The position numbers and the translations under genes were made by a program. Under the pieces are notes generated by a model. It made no database searches. It was given only the letters and a program-made list of their open reading frames with translations, and was not told the origin of the DNA. Shown piece by piece: positions 26,321 to 34,665 of a DNA stretch of 64,000 nucleotides. Source of the DNA: Limnobacter thiooxidans (lineage in GTDB: Bacteria; Pseudomonadota; Gammaproteobacteria; Burkholderiales; Burkholderiaceae_B); the NCBI RefSeq assembly GCF_036323495.1, contig NZ_AP028947.1:186001-250000 (forward strand), read 5' to 3'. Each line of letters starts with the position of its first letter. Positions within the stretch are counted from its first letter, which is position 1.

Positions 26321-26949
26321 ATGCAGCCAGCGCCCCCGCCACGCTGAACAAAAGCCGAATGACCATCATTCTGGTCTTTCTAACCTGTGCACTGCCCATT
26401 GTGGCGGCGTTCTACCTGTATTTCTTCAACAAGCCCGATGGCACCAACAACTACGGGACCATTCTGGATCCGCAGGTGAATGTATCGACCGAGGTGTTCA
26501 AGAACATCAATGGCGATGATTTCACCATGAATCAGGTGGCCGACAAGTGGGTGCTGATCCAGGTCATCAACAGCGAATGCGATGCCGTGTGTCAGAATAC
26601 CATGTATTTTCAGCGCCAGGCCCGGGCTACCAAGGGCAAGGAACAGGGGCGCATCGAGCGCGTGGTCTTTGTCACCGATGACGGCCCGCTTGAAACGCTA
26701 TTGCTGCGCCAGTTCCCCGATGTACATTTTGTTCGCGCCAGCGAAAGCCAGTTGAAGTCCTGGTTGCCCCTGGAGCAGGGTATTGTGGGCAGCAAGGGCA
26801 GCGCTGACATTGGCACGGTGCGGGACCACGTCTTCGTGGCCGACCCCTTGGGCCATGTAATGATGCGTTTTCCGCCGAACAACACACTTCAGTTCGACAA
26901 GTTTCGTAAAGACGTAAGCCGCCTGTTGTGGGCATCCAATATTGGTTAA
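26317..26949 (+). CDS. SCO-like thioredoxin-fold membrane protein of the cox cluster
   Basis: This is a 210-residue protein with an N-terminal helix (MTIILVFLTCALPIVAAFYL) and a thioredoxin-like domain. A CDAVC motif (CxxxC) occupies the position of the SCO copper site, in NSECDAVCQNTMYFQRQARA. It lacks the conserved C-terminal His of true SCO proteins as far as I can see. Related proteins occur between SURF1 and CtaA genes in Burkholderiales. A redox or copper-handling role is inferred. Confidence 0.75.
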   Translation: MNAASAPATLNKSRMTIILVFLTCALPIVAAFYLYFFNKPDGTNNYGTILDPQVNVSTEVFKNINGDDFTMNQVADKWVLIQVINSECDAVCQNTMYFQRQARATKGKEQGRIERVVFVTDDGPLETLLLRQFPDVHFVRASESQLKSWLPLEQGIVGSKGSADIGTVRDHVFVADPLGHVMMRFPPNNTLQFDKFRKDVSRLLWASNIG

Positions 26950-26964
26950 TTCGAGAGCAGCATC

Positions 26965-27972
26965 ATGAGCAGTTACAAGCGTTTGGTCGCATTCACCACT
27001 GTATTAACTTTCCTGTTGATCATGTTGGGCGCATTTGTCCGTCTGACTGATGCGGGTCTGGGTTGCCCGGATTGGCCAGGTTGCTACGGCAAGCTGACGC
27101 CGACCCATGCAGCCGAAGAAATTGCTGCAGCGGTTGAGGCACAGGGTGGTACCCATGGCCCCGTGTCCATTCCCAAGGCCTGGAAGGAAATGGTGCACCG
27201 ATACGTCGCTACTTTCCTCGGTTTCCTGATTATTGGCATCATGGCCATGGCCTGGATCAAGCGGCGTGAGCTGAAGCAATCACCGGCCTTGCCAACAATT
27301 CTGTTCTTTGCGGTGTGCCTGCAAGGTGCCTTTGGTGCCTGGACGGTGACCATGTTGTTGAAACCAGCCATCGTGACGGGACACCTGATTGGCGGCATGA
27401 CCATCCTCGGGCTTTTGACCTGGTTGTGGCTGCGTCAAACCAGTAACGCACGAACCGTTGCGCCACCCAGGGACGCCGCTGGCTTGCGCTTGCTGGCCCG
27501 CATCGGCTTCGTGGCTGTGGCGGCTCAAATCATCTTGGGTGGTTGGGTGAGTACCAATTACGCGGCGGTGGTGTGTACCGATTTCCCGACGTGCCAAGGA
27601 AGCATGTGGCCACACATGGAATTTGACCATGCGTTTCACATTGTCCGTGAATTGGGCGAAACACCCGACGGAGACATGCTGAATGTCGCCTCGTTGACTG
27701 CCATTCATTTCATTCACCGGATCGGGGCTTTGATCGTCACGGCTATTTTGGGTGTTTTGGCCTTTGCCTTGTGGCGCAACCCCGGCACAAAGTTGCTGGC
27801 GATCAAGGTAGTGGCTGTGCTGACATTGCAAATTGCCATGGGCATTGGCAATGTGGTGTTTCAGCTGCCTTTGTGGTTGGCGGTGGCACACAATGGGGGC
27901 GCAGCACTGTTGCTGGTTACCTTGATCTTGGTAAACTATCGGGTTGCGGGCAATCGCCATCGAATTTCATAA
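26965..27972 (+). CDS. ctaA: Haem A synthase (CtaA/COX15)
   Basis: This is a 335-residue protein with eight predicted helices. It contains [20 protein letters not shown], with the extracellular Cys region, and conserved His residues in [32 protein letters not shown] and [11 protein letters not shown]. It oxidises haem O to haem A for the oxidase. The gene is followed nine bases later by ctaB, which makes its substrate. Confidence 0.95.
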   Translation: MSSYKRLVAFTTVLTFLLIMLGAFVRLTDAGLGCPDWPGCYGKLTPTHAAEEIAAAVEAQGGTHGPVSIPKAWKEMVHRYVATFLGFLIIGIMAMAWIKRRELKQSPALPTILFFAVCLQGAFGAWTVTMLLKPAIVTGHLIGGMTILGLLTWLWLRQTSNARTVAPPRDAAGLRLLARIGFVAVAAQIILGGWVSTNYAAVVCTDFPTCQGSMWPHMEFDHAFHIVRELGETPDGDMLNVASLTAIHFIHRIGALIVTAILGVLAFALWRNPGTKLLAIKVVAVLTLQIAMGIGNVVFQLPLWLAVAHNGGAALLLVTLILVNYRVAGNRHRIS

Positions 27973-27980
27973 GGCCCACC

Positions 27981-28883
27981 ATGCCATCCGTTGAAAAAGT
28001 AAAAGCCGTGAGCAGTTTTTCTCACGTCGCCAAACAGTACTGGACACTGACCAAGCCGCGCGTGGTCGCCTTGATCGTGTTTTGTGCTGTAATCGGCATG
28101 TTCCTGGCTACCCCCGATTTGCCCAATGCGCAGGTGCTGATTGCGGGTACTTTGGGTATCTGGCTGGTGGCGGGTGCAGCGGCCGCTTTTAACTGCCTGG
28201 TCGAACAGCAGATTGACGCGAAAATGGCGCGCACCCGTGCACGCCCGCTGCCACGTGGTGAACTGAATTCGGTGCAAACACTGGTGTTTTCAAGCCTGGT
28301 GGGTGGTGTAGGTGTCTGGATTCTGTATGTATTCGTCAACCCGCTGACCATGTGGCTGACTTTGGCCACCTTCGTGGGCTATGCAATTATCTATACCCTC
28401 TTGCTCAAGCCCAATACGCCACAAAACATCGTCATTGGCGGTGCCTCTGGTGCCATGCCACCCGTGCTGGGTTGGGCCGCTGTCACCAACAGTGTGTCCC
28501 CAGAAGCGCTTGTGCTGTTCCTGATCATCTTTGTCTGGACGCCCCCGCATTTCTGGGCGCTGGCCTTGTACCGCACGCAGGAATATGCGCGGGCAGGCTT
28601 GCCAATGCTGCCTGTTACCCATGGGGCCGCATTCACCCAGTTCCATGTGTTTTTGTACACCATCATGTTGGCGGCCACGACCCTGATTCCGTTCGCCATG
28701 AAAATGAGCGGCTTGATCTACCTGGCCAGCGCCGTTGTACTCAATGCAATTTTCATTGGCTACGGGTACAAGATCTGGAAAAATTACAGCGACGCCTTGG
28801 CCAAAAAGGCGTTTACCTATTCAATCGCCTACCTGGCCTTTTTGTTTGCGGCCTTGTTGGTGGATCATTACGTGGCGGTATAA
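27981..28883 (+). CDS. ctaB: Protohaem IX farnesyltransferase (haem O synthase)
   Basis: This is a 300-residue UbiA-family prenyltransferase. The first Asp-rich motif appears as [20 protein letters not shown] and the second as [31 protein letters not shown] and about nine helices complete the match. It converts haem B to haem O. The ATG at 27981 lies nine bases after ctaA; longer upstream frames overlap ctaA and are rejected. Confidence 0.95.
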   Translation: MPSVEKVKAVSSFSHVAKQYWTLTKPRVVALIVFCAVIGMFLATPDLPNAQVLIAGTLGIWLVAGAAAAFNCLVEQQIDAKMARTRARPLPRGELNSVQTLVFSSLVGGVGVWILYVFVNPLTMWLTLATFVGYAIIYTLLLKPNTPQNIVIGGASGAMPPVLGWAAVTNSVSPEALVLFLIIFVWTPPHFWALALYRTQEYARAGLPMLPVTHGAAFTQFHVFLYTIMLAATTLIPFAMKMSGLIYLASAVVLNAIFIGYGYKIWKNYSDALAKKAFTYSIAYLAFLFAALLVDHYVAV

Positions 28884-28888
28884 GCAGC

Positions 28889-29491
28889 ATGGTCAAGCAG
28901 ATCAAACAATGGGTTCGTGGCGCAGCTTTGGGCGCTGTGGTGTTGCTTGCGGCATGTAATATGGGGCCCGCCACATTTGTTAATACCGACATCACCGGTT
29001 CTGCCTTGGTGGCCAATTTCAAGTTGAAGGACTTGTCGGGCACCGAGCGCACCATGGAAAGCTACAAAGGCAAAGTGGTCGCCATGTTTTTTGGTTACAC
29101 CCATTGCCCGGATGTGTGCCCAATCACCATGCAGCAATGGAATGAGGTGAAAGCCAAGTTGGGTGCCAAAGGCGATAACCTCCAGGTGCTGTTTGTCTCG
29201 ATTGACCCTGAACGTGATACGCCCGAACTTCTGAAAAAGTACGTGCCCCAATTCAACCCCAGCTTTGATGCATTAACAGCCTCCTCGCTGGACGAACTCA
29301 AGCCATTGCTCACCGGTTTGCGCGTGTTTGCGGGCAAGGTCGAGGGTAGTAGTCCCGAGAATTACCTGATGGATCACACCTCAGCCAGCTATGTGTTTGA
29401 CCAGCAGGGTCGGGCCAGGCTTCTGGTGCGCCACAATGCCGATTCGGCACCAGTGGTCAGCGATGTCGAACAAATTCTCGACGGCAAATAA
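28889..29491 (+). CDS. SCO1/SenC-family copper chaperone lipoprotein
   Basis: This is a 200-residue protein with a lipoprotein signal (ALGAVVLLAACNMG; lipobox LAAC) and a thioredoxin-fold domain. The copper motif is YTHCPDVCPIT and the third ligand is the His in LMDHTSASYVF. It metallates the CuA site of subunit II. It begins five bases after ctaB and ends the cox cluster. Confidence 0.94.
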   Translation: MVKQIKQWVRGAALGAVVLLAACNMGPATFVNTDITGSALVANFKLKDLSGTERTMESYKGKVVAMFFGYTHCPDVCPITMQQWNEVKAKLGAKGDNLQVLFVSIDPERDTPELLKKYVPQFNPSFDALTASSLDELKPLLTGLRVFAGKVEGSSPENYLMDHTSASYVFDQQGRARLLVRHNADSAPVVSDVEQILDGK

Positions 29492-30127
29492 TCAGTCTTT
29501 CGCTGCGGTGACAATGCTGCAGCTTAGCTGCGGCTGATCCATTGCAAGGAGCTCTTTGAACTGGAGCAGCGACCAGACCGAGTCATTTTTCCCTCCGCCT
29601 GAATGCTTCGTGTGTATGGTGTTTTCAACCATTTTGTAAACAACCTGCCATTCCAGCGACAACGGGTGTCCAATCGGACCATGGTTGACAAGTACCATGA
29701 CAGGCCGACCTTGCAGCAGTTCAAGCTGAATGACTTGAAGGGTATCCACAACACTGTTGCCCGCATACCAGCTGGCGTGGAGGTCGGCTTTTCTTAGTGC
29801 ACCAAGCATCATGAGCGGTGAAGTTCCCATGCTGCCGCCAAACAGATCGGGTGTTTCGCTCCACCTGACAATTTCTTCAATGAAAGGGTCATTCAGGGGC
29901 CTTCCTTGTCTATCCTTGGGGATGTGATTCCAGCCGATTCCGTGGTAGTGAAGAATGGTGCCGATGGCACATGGCCCGCTCATTTTTTCAAGGTGTTTGG
30001 GCGCAGTGAATCCCCAGATCTGATTCAGTTTTGCGGGATCCATGGGCTTGAAGTCAATTTGGCTTGACGGGGTTGAAATGGATCTGGCTTCTGAGAAATC
30101 AATCTCAAAACGCTTGTACTCATTCAT
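29492..30127 (-). CDS. Putative C39-like cysteine peptidase family protein
   Basis: This is a 211-residue protein without a signal peptide. A candidate nucleophile is Cys53 in MSGPCAIGTILHYHGIGWN. A later strand (QGRPVMVLVNHGPIGHPLSL, then EWQVVYK) resembles the His region of C39-like folds, but Glu159 sits where the catalytic His is usually found. The protein may thus be a non-catalytic or diverged member. It ends directly against the SCO gene in convergent orientation. I do not recognise a specific family. Confidence 0.55.
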   Translation of the reverse strand: MNEYKRFEIDFSEARSISTPSSQIDFKPMDPAKLNQIWGFTAPKHLEKMSGPCAIGTILHYHGIGWNHIPKDRQGRPLNDPFIEEIVRWSETPDLFGGSMGTSPLMMLGALRKADLHASWYAGNSVVDTLQVIQLELLQGRPVMVLVNHGPIGHPLSLEWQVVYKMVENTIHTKHSGGGKNDSVWSLLQFKELLAMDQPQLSCSIVTAAKD

Positions 30128-30328
30128 AAAAAAGCATCCTTTTTGCTGCCGAACTCACCAGCCATCATATGCAGACAACGGACGTATTCGTGCCATGCAT
30201 AGTTCTATGCATAATCCTCATTCCGTTGTGCAGAGCTGAGATCTGGTAGGCTTTTATTTGGAACTGTTTATGAAGTTACTAACGGGCGAAGTTTGGCTAT
30301 CGTGTACAAATCACCCGTTGCAGCAAGT

Positions 30329-31060
30329 TCAGGCCAGGTTGGCAAGGTTTAGAACATTGAGCAAGTTATTGCTTTCAAGTGGGGCGGTCTGGCTGCCCAG
30401 GGGGGATGAAGCCCCCAAGTTGCCAGTCAAGCCATCGATCAAGCCGGTCAAGGGTGCCAAAACTGCGTCTAGCGGACCGGCTTCGGTTTCTGTGTCCGGC
30501 GTAGTGGCCGGGGGTGGGGTCGTGGTGCTGCCGCCAGTGCCATTGCCGGCGTTGTTGCCGGACTCTGTGGTACTGGTCATTGCTGTGGTGTTGTTCTCAT
30601 TGTCGCTGTAAATGGCAGCGGTTGCACCGAGAAATACGATGCTTTCCAGTACGGGGTAACCTGTGGATTCAGTTGTGCCGGGGGTTCCGAACAAGCCAAA
30701 CAAACCACTATTGGCCTCGGCGTCTGCCGTCGTTGGGTCGTCGACCAGTGCCAGGCTGTCGAAATAAACGCCTTCGCCCTGAATGTTGGTGGCTATCCAC
30801 TGGGGGGCTTGCTCCATTTCAACCACTTCGAGGTTGAAGGTGGCTGCAGCGCCTTTTTCAACAATCAGCGCGTCATTCACACCTGTGAACTGGATCACAG
30901 CCTTGGCGGATTGGTCGGTCACAAGGCGGTCGCCAGGCAAAAGCGTCACGCCCACTTGGGCGGGCAGAAAAAATCCGTCTCTAACCAGTTGCACATTGCC
31001 GCTGATTTCCCGGATTTTTGCCTGTTGTTCGATGGACGCTGTTGCTGTGTTCATGGTCAT
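30329..31060 (-). CDS. FecR-like domain protein with Thr/Pro-rich tail
   Basis: This is a 243-residue protein with no signal peptide. Residues 13-80 form a FecR-like beta domain (KIREISGNVQLVRDGFFLPA, GDRLVTDQSAKAVIQFTGVN). A hydrophobic Gly/Ala segment (YPVLESIVFLGATAAIY) and a low-complexity tail rich in Thr, Pro, Asn and Gly follow. The N-terminal part resembles the retention module at the start of giant repeat adhesins, but here nothing large follows. It could be a short stand-alone form or a remnant. It overlaps the GST gene by one base. Confidence 0.55.
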   Translation of the reverse strand: MTMNTATASIEQQAKIREISGNVQLVRDGFFLPAQVGVTLLPGDRLVTDQSAKAVIQFTGVNDALIVEKGAAATFNLEVVEMEQAPQWIATNIQGEGVYFDSLALVDDPTTADAEANSGLFGLFGTPGTTESTGYPVLESIVFLGATAAIYSDNENNTTAMTSTTESGNNAGNGTGGSTTTPPPATTPDTETEAGPLDAVLAPLTGLIDGLTGNLGASSPLGSQTAPLESNNLLNVLNLANLA

Positions 31061-31737
31061 TAAGCGTAGTTGTAGGGGCCGCCCACTTCAAGCGCCTTCT
31101 TGTAACTGGGCATGGCGTGGATGCGTTTTACATAAGCCGCAATTTTGGGCATGCTGTTGATGGACTCGGCGCGGCTGATGGCCGCTTCCAGTGGAAAGCT
31201 CATCATGAAGTCGGCGCCTGTCATTTCGCTGCCGCAAAACCACTCGTTTTTCGACAATACGCCTTCAATGTAGGCAAATTGCTTTTCAAGGTTGGGGTTG
31301 ATGAAACCGCTTTTCACCTGTTTGGAGATGCCGCGTGCAATGGGCAACACAATCGGCTTCAAAAACGCAGGCACCGGGGCATTCTCGATTTTGTTGAATA
31401 CCAGTGTCATGACCAGCGGGGGCATGGCGGTTCCTTCAGCAAAATGCATCCAGTAGGTGTAATCGCGGTGGGCTTGCGTGCCGTGTGCTGGGCGCATTTT
31501 GCCGCCAGCCTTGTCGATCAGGTATTCCACAATGGCACCGCTTTCCGCCACGGTGATGTCACCGTCCGTAATCACGGGCGATTTCCCCAACGGGTGGATT
31601 TTCAGCAGCTCGGGTGGGGCCAGGTAGGTTTTGGCATCGCGTGCGTAGCGGGTCACCTTGTAAGGCAGGCCAAGTTCTTCAAGCAGCCAGATAATGCGCT
31701 GCGAGCGTGAATGTTCCAGGTGGTGTACTTCAATCAT
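31060..31737 (-). CDS. Glutathione S-transferase family protein
   Basis: This is a 225-residue protein. The N-terminal thioredoxin domain reads IEVHHLEHSRSQRIIWLLEE with the glutathione-binding LGKSPVITDGDITVAESGAI. The C-terminal all-helical domain includes LSKNEWFCGSEMTGADFMMS. The substrate is unknown. The ATG at 31737 sits three bases after the T-run of the rpoH terminator and has no ribosome-binding site; a TTG at 31761 inside the terminator hairpin is an alternative. Confidence 0.9.
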   Translation of the reverse strand: MIEVHHLEHSRSQRIIWLLEELGLPYKVTRYARDAKTYLAPPELLKIHPLGKSPVITDGDITVAESGAIVEYLIDKAGGKMRPAHGTQAHRDYTYWMHFAEGTAMPPLVMTLVFNKIENAPVPAFLKPIVLPIARGISKQVKSGFINPNLEKQFAYIEGVLSKNEWFCGSEMTGADFMMSFPLEAAISRAESINSMPKIAAYVKRIHAMPSYKKALEVGGPYNYA

Positions 31738-31740
31738 GAT

Positions 31741-31767
31741 AAAAAAAGGGCCTGTTGCCAAGCCCTT
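31741..31767 (-). terminator. Intrinsic terminator of rpoH
   Basis: On the minus strand AAGGGC (31767-31762) pairs with GCCCTT (31751-31746) across a ten-base loop and is followed by a run of seven T ending at 31741. The T-run ends three bases before the GST start codon. Confidence 0.8.
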
Positions 31768-31808
31768 AGTGTAGGTCAGTTTTAACCCGAAATGATTAGT
31801 AGTCTTAA

Positions 31809-32738
31809 TTAAACTTCGCCGTGTTCGTATTTAAGCAGGGCAGTTTTCATTTTTTTCATGGCTTGGGTTTCAATCTGGCGGATGCGTTCTGCCGATACAC
31901 CCAGCTCAGCGGCCAGGTCGTGCAGGGTTTTGGCATTCTCGCCCGCCAGCCAGCGGCTGGAAATGATGCGCTGGCTGCGTTCATCCAGGCTGGCCAAGGC
32001 CAGGTCCAGCCCCTCGCTGTGCAAACGCTCCATATTGGCACCTTCCAGCACTTCACTGGGCTCAGCGCCTTCAGCGGCCAGGTAGCGGACGGGGTTGTAG
32101 CTGGTTTCTTCGCTGTCTGCGTCAATCACCGGGTCAAGGCTGAATTCATGGCCAGCCATGCGGCGTTCCATGTCGGAAACATCCTCGGGGCGCACATTCA
32201 ATTCTGCCGCCACTTCGTTGACTTGATCTGGCGACAGGGTTTGGCCGTATTTTTTGAAGCTGTTCAGGTTGAAAAACAACTTGCGGTGCGCCTTGGTCGT
32301 GATCATTTTGACCATGCGCCAGTTGCGGATAATGTATTCGTGGATTTCGGCCTTGATCCAGTGCAGCGCAAAGCTGACCAGGCGCACGCCGCGCGTGGTG
32401 TCAAAGCGCTTGACGGCTTTCATCAGGCCGATATTGCCTTCCTGAATCAGGTCGGCGTGGGGCAACCCATAACCCAGGTACTGGCGTGCCACGGCCACAA
32501 CCAGGCGCAGGTGGCTAAGCACCAAGCGGCGGGCAGCTTCAAGGTCGTTGTCGCGTTGCAGGCGCTCACCCAGCTCGATTTCCTCTTCAGGAGTGAGCAT
32601 GGGGATTTGGTGGGTAGCGGAAATATAGGCATCAAGGTTGCCAAGCGGTCCACGGGCCACCAGTGCCCAGGGGTCGCGCACGGCAAGGGCGTTGCCGGGG
32701 GCGCGAAGATTAGCAAGTGTTAATGCATTTGTGGTCAT
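31809..32738 (-). CDS. rpoH: RNA polymerase heat-shock sigma factor (sigma-32)
   Basis: This is a 309-residue sigma factor. Region 2 reads DLIQEGNIGLMKAVKRFDTT with VSFALHWIKAEIHEYI. The RpoH box is represented around TTKAHRKLFFNLNSFKK. Region 4 is DLAAELGVSAERIRQIETQA. It directs transcription of chaperone and protease genes. The gene is preceded by a perfect CIRCE operator and followed by a terminator, so it is probably a single-gene transcript. Confidence 0.96.
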   Translation of the reverse strand: MTTNALTLANLRAPGNALAVRDPWALVARGPLGNLDAYISATHQIPMLTPEEEIELGERLQRDNDLEAARRLVLSHLRLVVAVARQYLGYGLPHADLIQEGNIGLMKAVKRFDTTRGVRLVSFALHWIKAEIHEYIIRNWRMVKMITTKAHRKLFFNLNSFKKYGQTLSPDQVNEVAAELNVRPEDVSDMERRMAGHEFSLDPVIDADSEETSYNPVRYLAAEGAEPSEVLEGANMERLHSEGLDLALASLDERSQRIISSRWLAGENAKTLHDLAAELGVSAERIRQIETQAMKKMKTALLKYEHGEV

Positions 32739-32780
32739 GATTGCGGTGTTCTCCGAATAAATGAACCAGTTTCAACGGTG

Positions 32781-32789
32781 ATTTTAGCA
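32781..32789 (-). promoter_or_regulatory. Extended -10 element of the rpoH promoter
   Basis: On the minus strand TGCTAAAAT matches the extended -10 pattern TGnTATAAT at eight of nine fixed positions. Part of it is one arm of the CIRCE palindrome. No good -35 hexamer is seen at the right distance, which is normal for extended -10 promoters. Confidence 0.45.
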
Positions 32790-32810
32790 CTCTTCGTTTA
32801 GGAGTGCTAA
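32784..32810. promoter_or_regulatory. Perfect CIRCE operator (HrcA site) upstream of rpoH
   Basis: TTAGCACTC (32784-32792), a nine-base spacer and GAGTGCTAA (32802-32810) reproduce the CIRCE consensus exactly. CIRCE is bound by the HrcA repressor. It sits 46 bases before the rpoH start codon and overlaps the likely promoter. Confidence 0.92.
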
Positions 32811-32981
32811 TGGGTTGGAAAGTTCCTGGGTCAACGGGAATGTTGTCGACTACGTTTGCCTTGATACGGGTCGTGAGTACCCACGCAGTACAACTTCAGG
32901 TTTTTCACCCTTTGCAGGCTGGCTGTAGGCCATAGCGCTTTACAGACCCCGCATGCTTACCCAATCAATTGGCCAGACAAC

Positions 32982-33920
32982 ATGAACAATTCGTACACAG
33001 CCCATCAGGAATTGATGGGCAGTTTGAAGAATCGCCACCGCGATATCCTGAAGCTGATCAACGGCCAGCCCGTCCATCTTCTCGACGTCCCGGTTTATGG
33101 CAATGTGGGTGACCTGCTGATCTTGAAGGGAACAGAAACCTTCTTGAAGGAAAATCGGGTGAAGGTGGTTCAAATTGCATCCATCCACAATTTCAATGAA
33201 AACATACAGCCTGGCGAGGTCATTCTGTTTCAGGGTGGCGGCAATTTTGGTGACCTGTACCCGGTGCACCAATTGCACCGGGAAAGCGTGATTGCGAAGT
33301 ACAGGAATAACAGGGTGATTGTATTGCCCCAAAGTATTCACTTTGAAAGACCGGAAGCCTTTGATGCCTGTGCAGCCACCCTTCAGTTGCACCCGGATTT
33401 ACATATTCTGGTTCGTGATGTGGGGTCTTTTAAAAGTGCCCTGCAGATGACCGGCAATTGTCACTTGATGCCTGACATGGCCCACCAGCTTTACTCGTCA
33501 AAAACACGGCCAGCAAGCAGTGGCTTGCGTTTGCTGTTTCAACGGCTGGACAAGGAGTCTTCCGACCAACAGGTCGACATGAAGTGGGACACCAAGACGG
33601 ATTGGGACCTGCTGATTGCGGATGAAATGAAAACCATCTGTTTTTTCAGGCGGCAGCTTGAGCGGTCCCAAAAAATAGGTCTGGATTGTTTGGTCATGCG
33701 CCTGTGGCTGATTTACAAGAACCGCTTGATCGCCAAGGCCGAGCAGTTTTTCCTCAAACACGACTTCGTGATTACAGACAGGCTTCATGGCCATATTCTG
33801 GCTTCTTTGCTGAACACAAAAAATTGTGTGCTGGACAATTCATACGGCAAAAACTCGGGTTATGTGGATGCGTGGACAAAAACTAGCCCACTAGTCAGTT
33901 GCAAAGAGCTCTTGACCTAG
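32982..33920 (+). CDS. Polysaccharide pyruvyl transferase family protein
   Basis: This is a 312-residue protein with the pyruvyltransferase-family fold. It contains VPVYGNVGDLLILKGTETFL, VILFQGGGNFGDLYPVHQLH, VLPQSIHFERPEAF and the C-terminal FVITDRLHGHILASLL. Such enzymes (ExoV, WcaK, CsaB) add ketal pyruvate to surface sugars. It stands alone rather than inside the polysaccharide cluster at the right edge, so its target is unclear. Confidence 0.85.
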   Translation: MNNSYTAHQELMGSLKNRHRDILKLINGQPVHLLDVPVYGNVGDLLILKGTETFLKENRVKVVQIASIHNFNENIQPGEVILFQGGGNFGDLYPVHQLHRESVIAKYRNNRVIVLPQSIHFERPEAFDACAATLQLHPDLHILVRDVGSFKSALQMTGNCHLMPDMAHQLYSSKTRPASSGLRLLFQRLDKESSDQQVDMKWDTKTDWDLLIADEMKTICFFRRQLERSQKIGLDCLVMRLWLIYKNRLIAKAEQFFLKHDFVITDRLHGHILASLLNTKNCVLDNSYGKNSGYVDAWTKTSPLVSCKELLT

Positions 33921-33973
33921 TGGGCGTCGTATCTTGAATCGCAGCATTTTGCTGAACAGAACAAACTGAAGTT

Positions 33974-33992
33974 CAACACACGGCATGTGTTG
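33974..33992. other. Hairpin between convergent genes
   Basis: CAACACA (33974-33980) pairs with TGTGTTG (33986-33992) around CGGCA, between the pyruvyltransferase-like gene and the ERPEK-repeat gene. There is no T-run, so it is only a weak terminator candidate. Confidence 0.35.
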
Positions 33993-33994
33993 AT

Positions 33995-34528
33995 TTAGTC
34001 GCGTTCAGGACGCTCAGCACGTTCAGGACGTTCAGCTTTCTCGGGACGCTCTGCACGTTCAGGACGCTCAACTTTCTCGGGGCGTTCAGCACGTTCAGGA
34101 CGTTCAGCTTTCTCGGGACGCTCTGTACGTTCAGGACGCTCAACTTTCTCGGGGCGTTCGGCACGCTCTGGACGTTCTGCTTTTTCAGGCCGCTCGGCTT
34201 TTTCAGGACGTTCGGCACGCTCTGGACGTTCTGCTTTTTCAGGACGCTCAGCTTTCTCGGGACGCTCTGCACGTTCACCACGCTCGGCTTTTTCGGGTCG
34301 TTCAGCGCGCTCGCGGCGTTCAACCCGTTCAGGGCGGGCCAGTTGCGCAACTTTCTCCAGTTGATCCAAGCGTACCCGTTTTTCCACACCATTGACCAGT
34401 GACTGCTCCCGCACGTCAGAGCGGATTCTTTCTACAGACTTTTCCAGAGCCAAGGCCGGTGTCGACAAGGCGGCAGCCAGGGTCATGGACACGGCGCATG
34501 CAATTAATTTTCGTTGAGCTGACATCAT
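33995..34528 (-). CDS. Exported protein with 19 ERPE(K/R) hexapeptide repeats
   Basis: This is a 177-residue protein with a signal peptide (KLIACAVSMTLAAALSTPAL, then A). About 40 residues of charged linker follow (LEKSVERIRSDVREQSLVNG). Then come roughly 19 tandem hexapeptides of the form E-R-P-E-(K/R)-(A/V), ending in ERPERD. The repeat DNA (18-base unit) spans about 33998-34339. The protein would be highly charged and extended. No family was recognised. The ATG at 34528 has AGGAG upstream; 34525 is equally possible. A neighbour (35468-37012) carries the same repeat at its C-terminus. Confidence 0.75.
   Translation of the reverse strand: MMSAQRKLIACAVSMTLAAALSTPALALEKSVERIRSDVREQSLVNGVEKRVRLDQLEKVAQLARPERVERRERAERPEKAERGERAERPEKAERPEKAERPERAERPEKAERPEKAERPERAERPEKVERPERTERPEKAERPERAERPEKVERPERAERPEKAERPERAERPERD
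33998..34339 (-). repeat. 18-base tandem coding repeat (ERPEK hexads)
   Basis: About 19 contiguous 18-base units encode E-R-P-E-(K/R)-(A/V). Units differ mostly at synonymous positions and K/R or A/V swaps, so the array is under protein-level constraint rather than freshly amplified. Confidence 0.85.
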
Positions 34529-34546
34529 TTTTTCTCCTGAATATTT

Positions 34547-34563
34547 GTGTGAAAAATTCACAC
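34547..34563. promoter_or_regulatory. Candidate operator, perfect 17-base palindrome
   Basis: GTGTGAA-AAA-TTCACAC is a perfect inverted repeat. It lies at the predicted transcription start of the leftward repeat-protein gene. A related site is at 34604-34622. Confidence 0.6.
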
Positions 34564-34569
34564 GATTGA

Positions 34570-34598
34570 AAGATAGGCTTAAAATTGTTGCTTGTCAA
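34570..34598 (-). promoter_or_regulatory. Promoter of the ERPEK-repeat gene
   Basis: On the minus strand a perfect -35 TTGACA (34598-34593), a 17-base spacer and a -10 TATCTT (34575-34570) are present. The start point would fall near 34563, on the palindromic operator. Confidence 0.6.
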
Positions 34599-34603
34599 TA
34601 AAA

Positions 34604-34622
34604 TGTGGAAAATTTTCACACG
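34604..34622. promoter_or_regulatory. Second operator-like site
   Basis: TGTGGAAAATTTTCACACG contains a perfect 10-base core palindrome (GAAAATTTTC) and the same TTCACACG half-site seen at 34557-34564, 58 bases away. It lies just upstream of the leftward -35 and 44 bases before the DUF6502 start. Confidence 0.5.
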
Positions 34623-34665
34623 CTCTGTTAGAGTGAAGTCCGTGTTCTCAAGTAGTCCTTTCACC

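Noticed and set aside
33998..34339. Tandem 18-base repeats considered as a CRISPR array.
   Set aside because: The units are contiguous with no spacers and encode a continuous charged hexapeptide repeat after a signal peptide.
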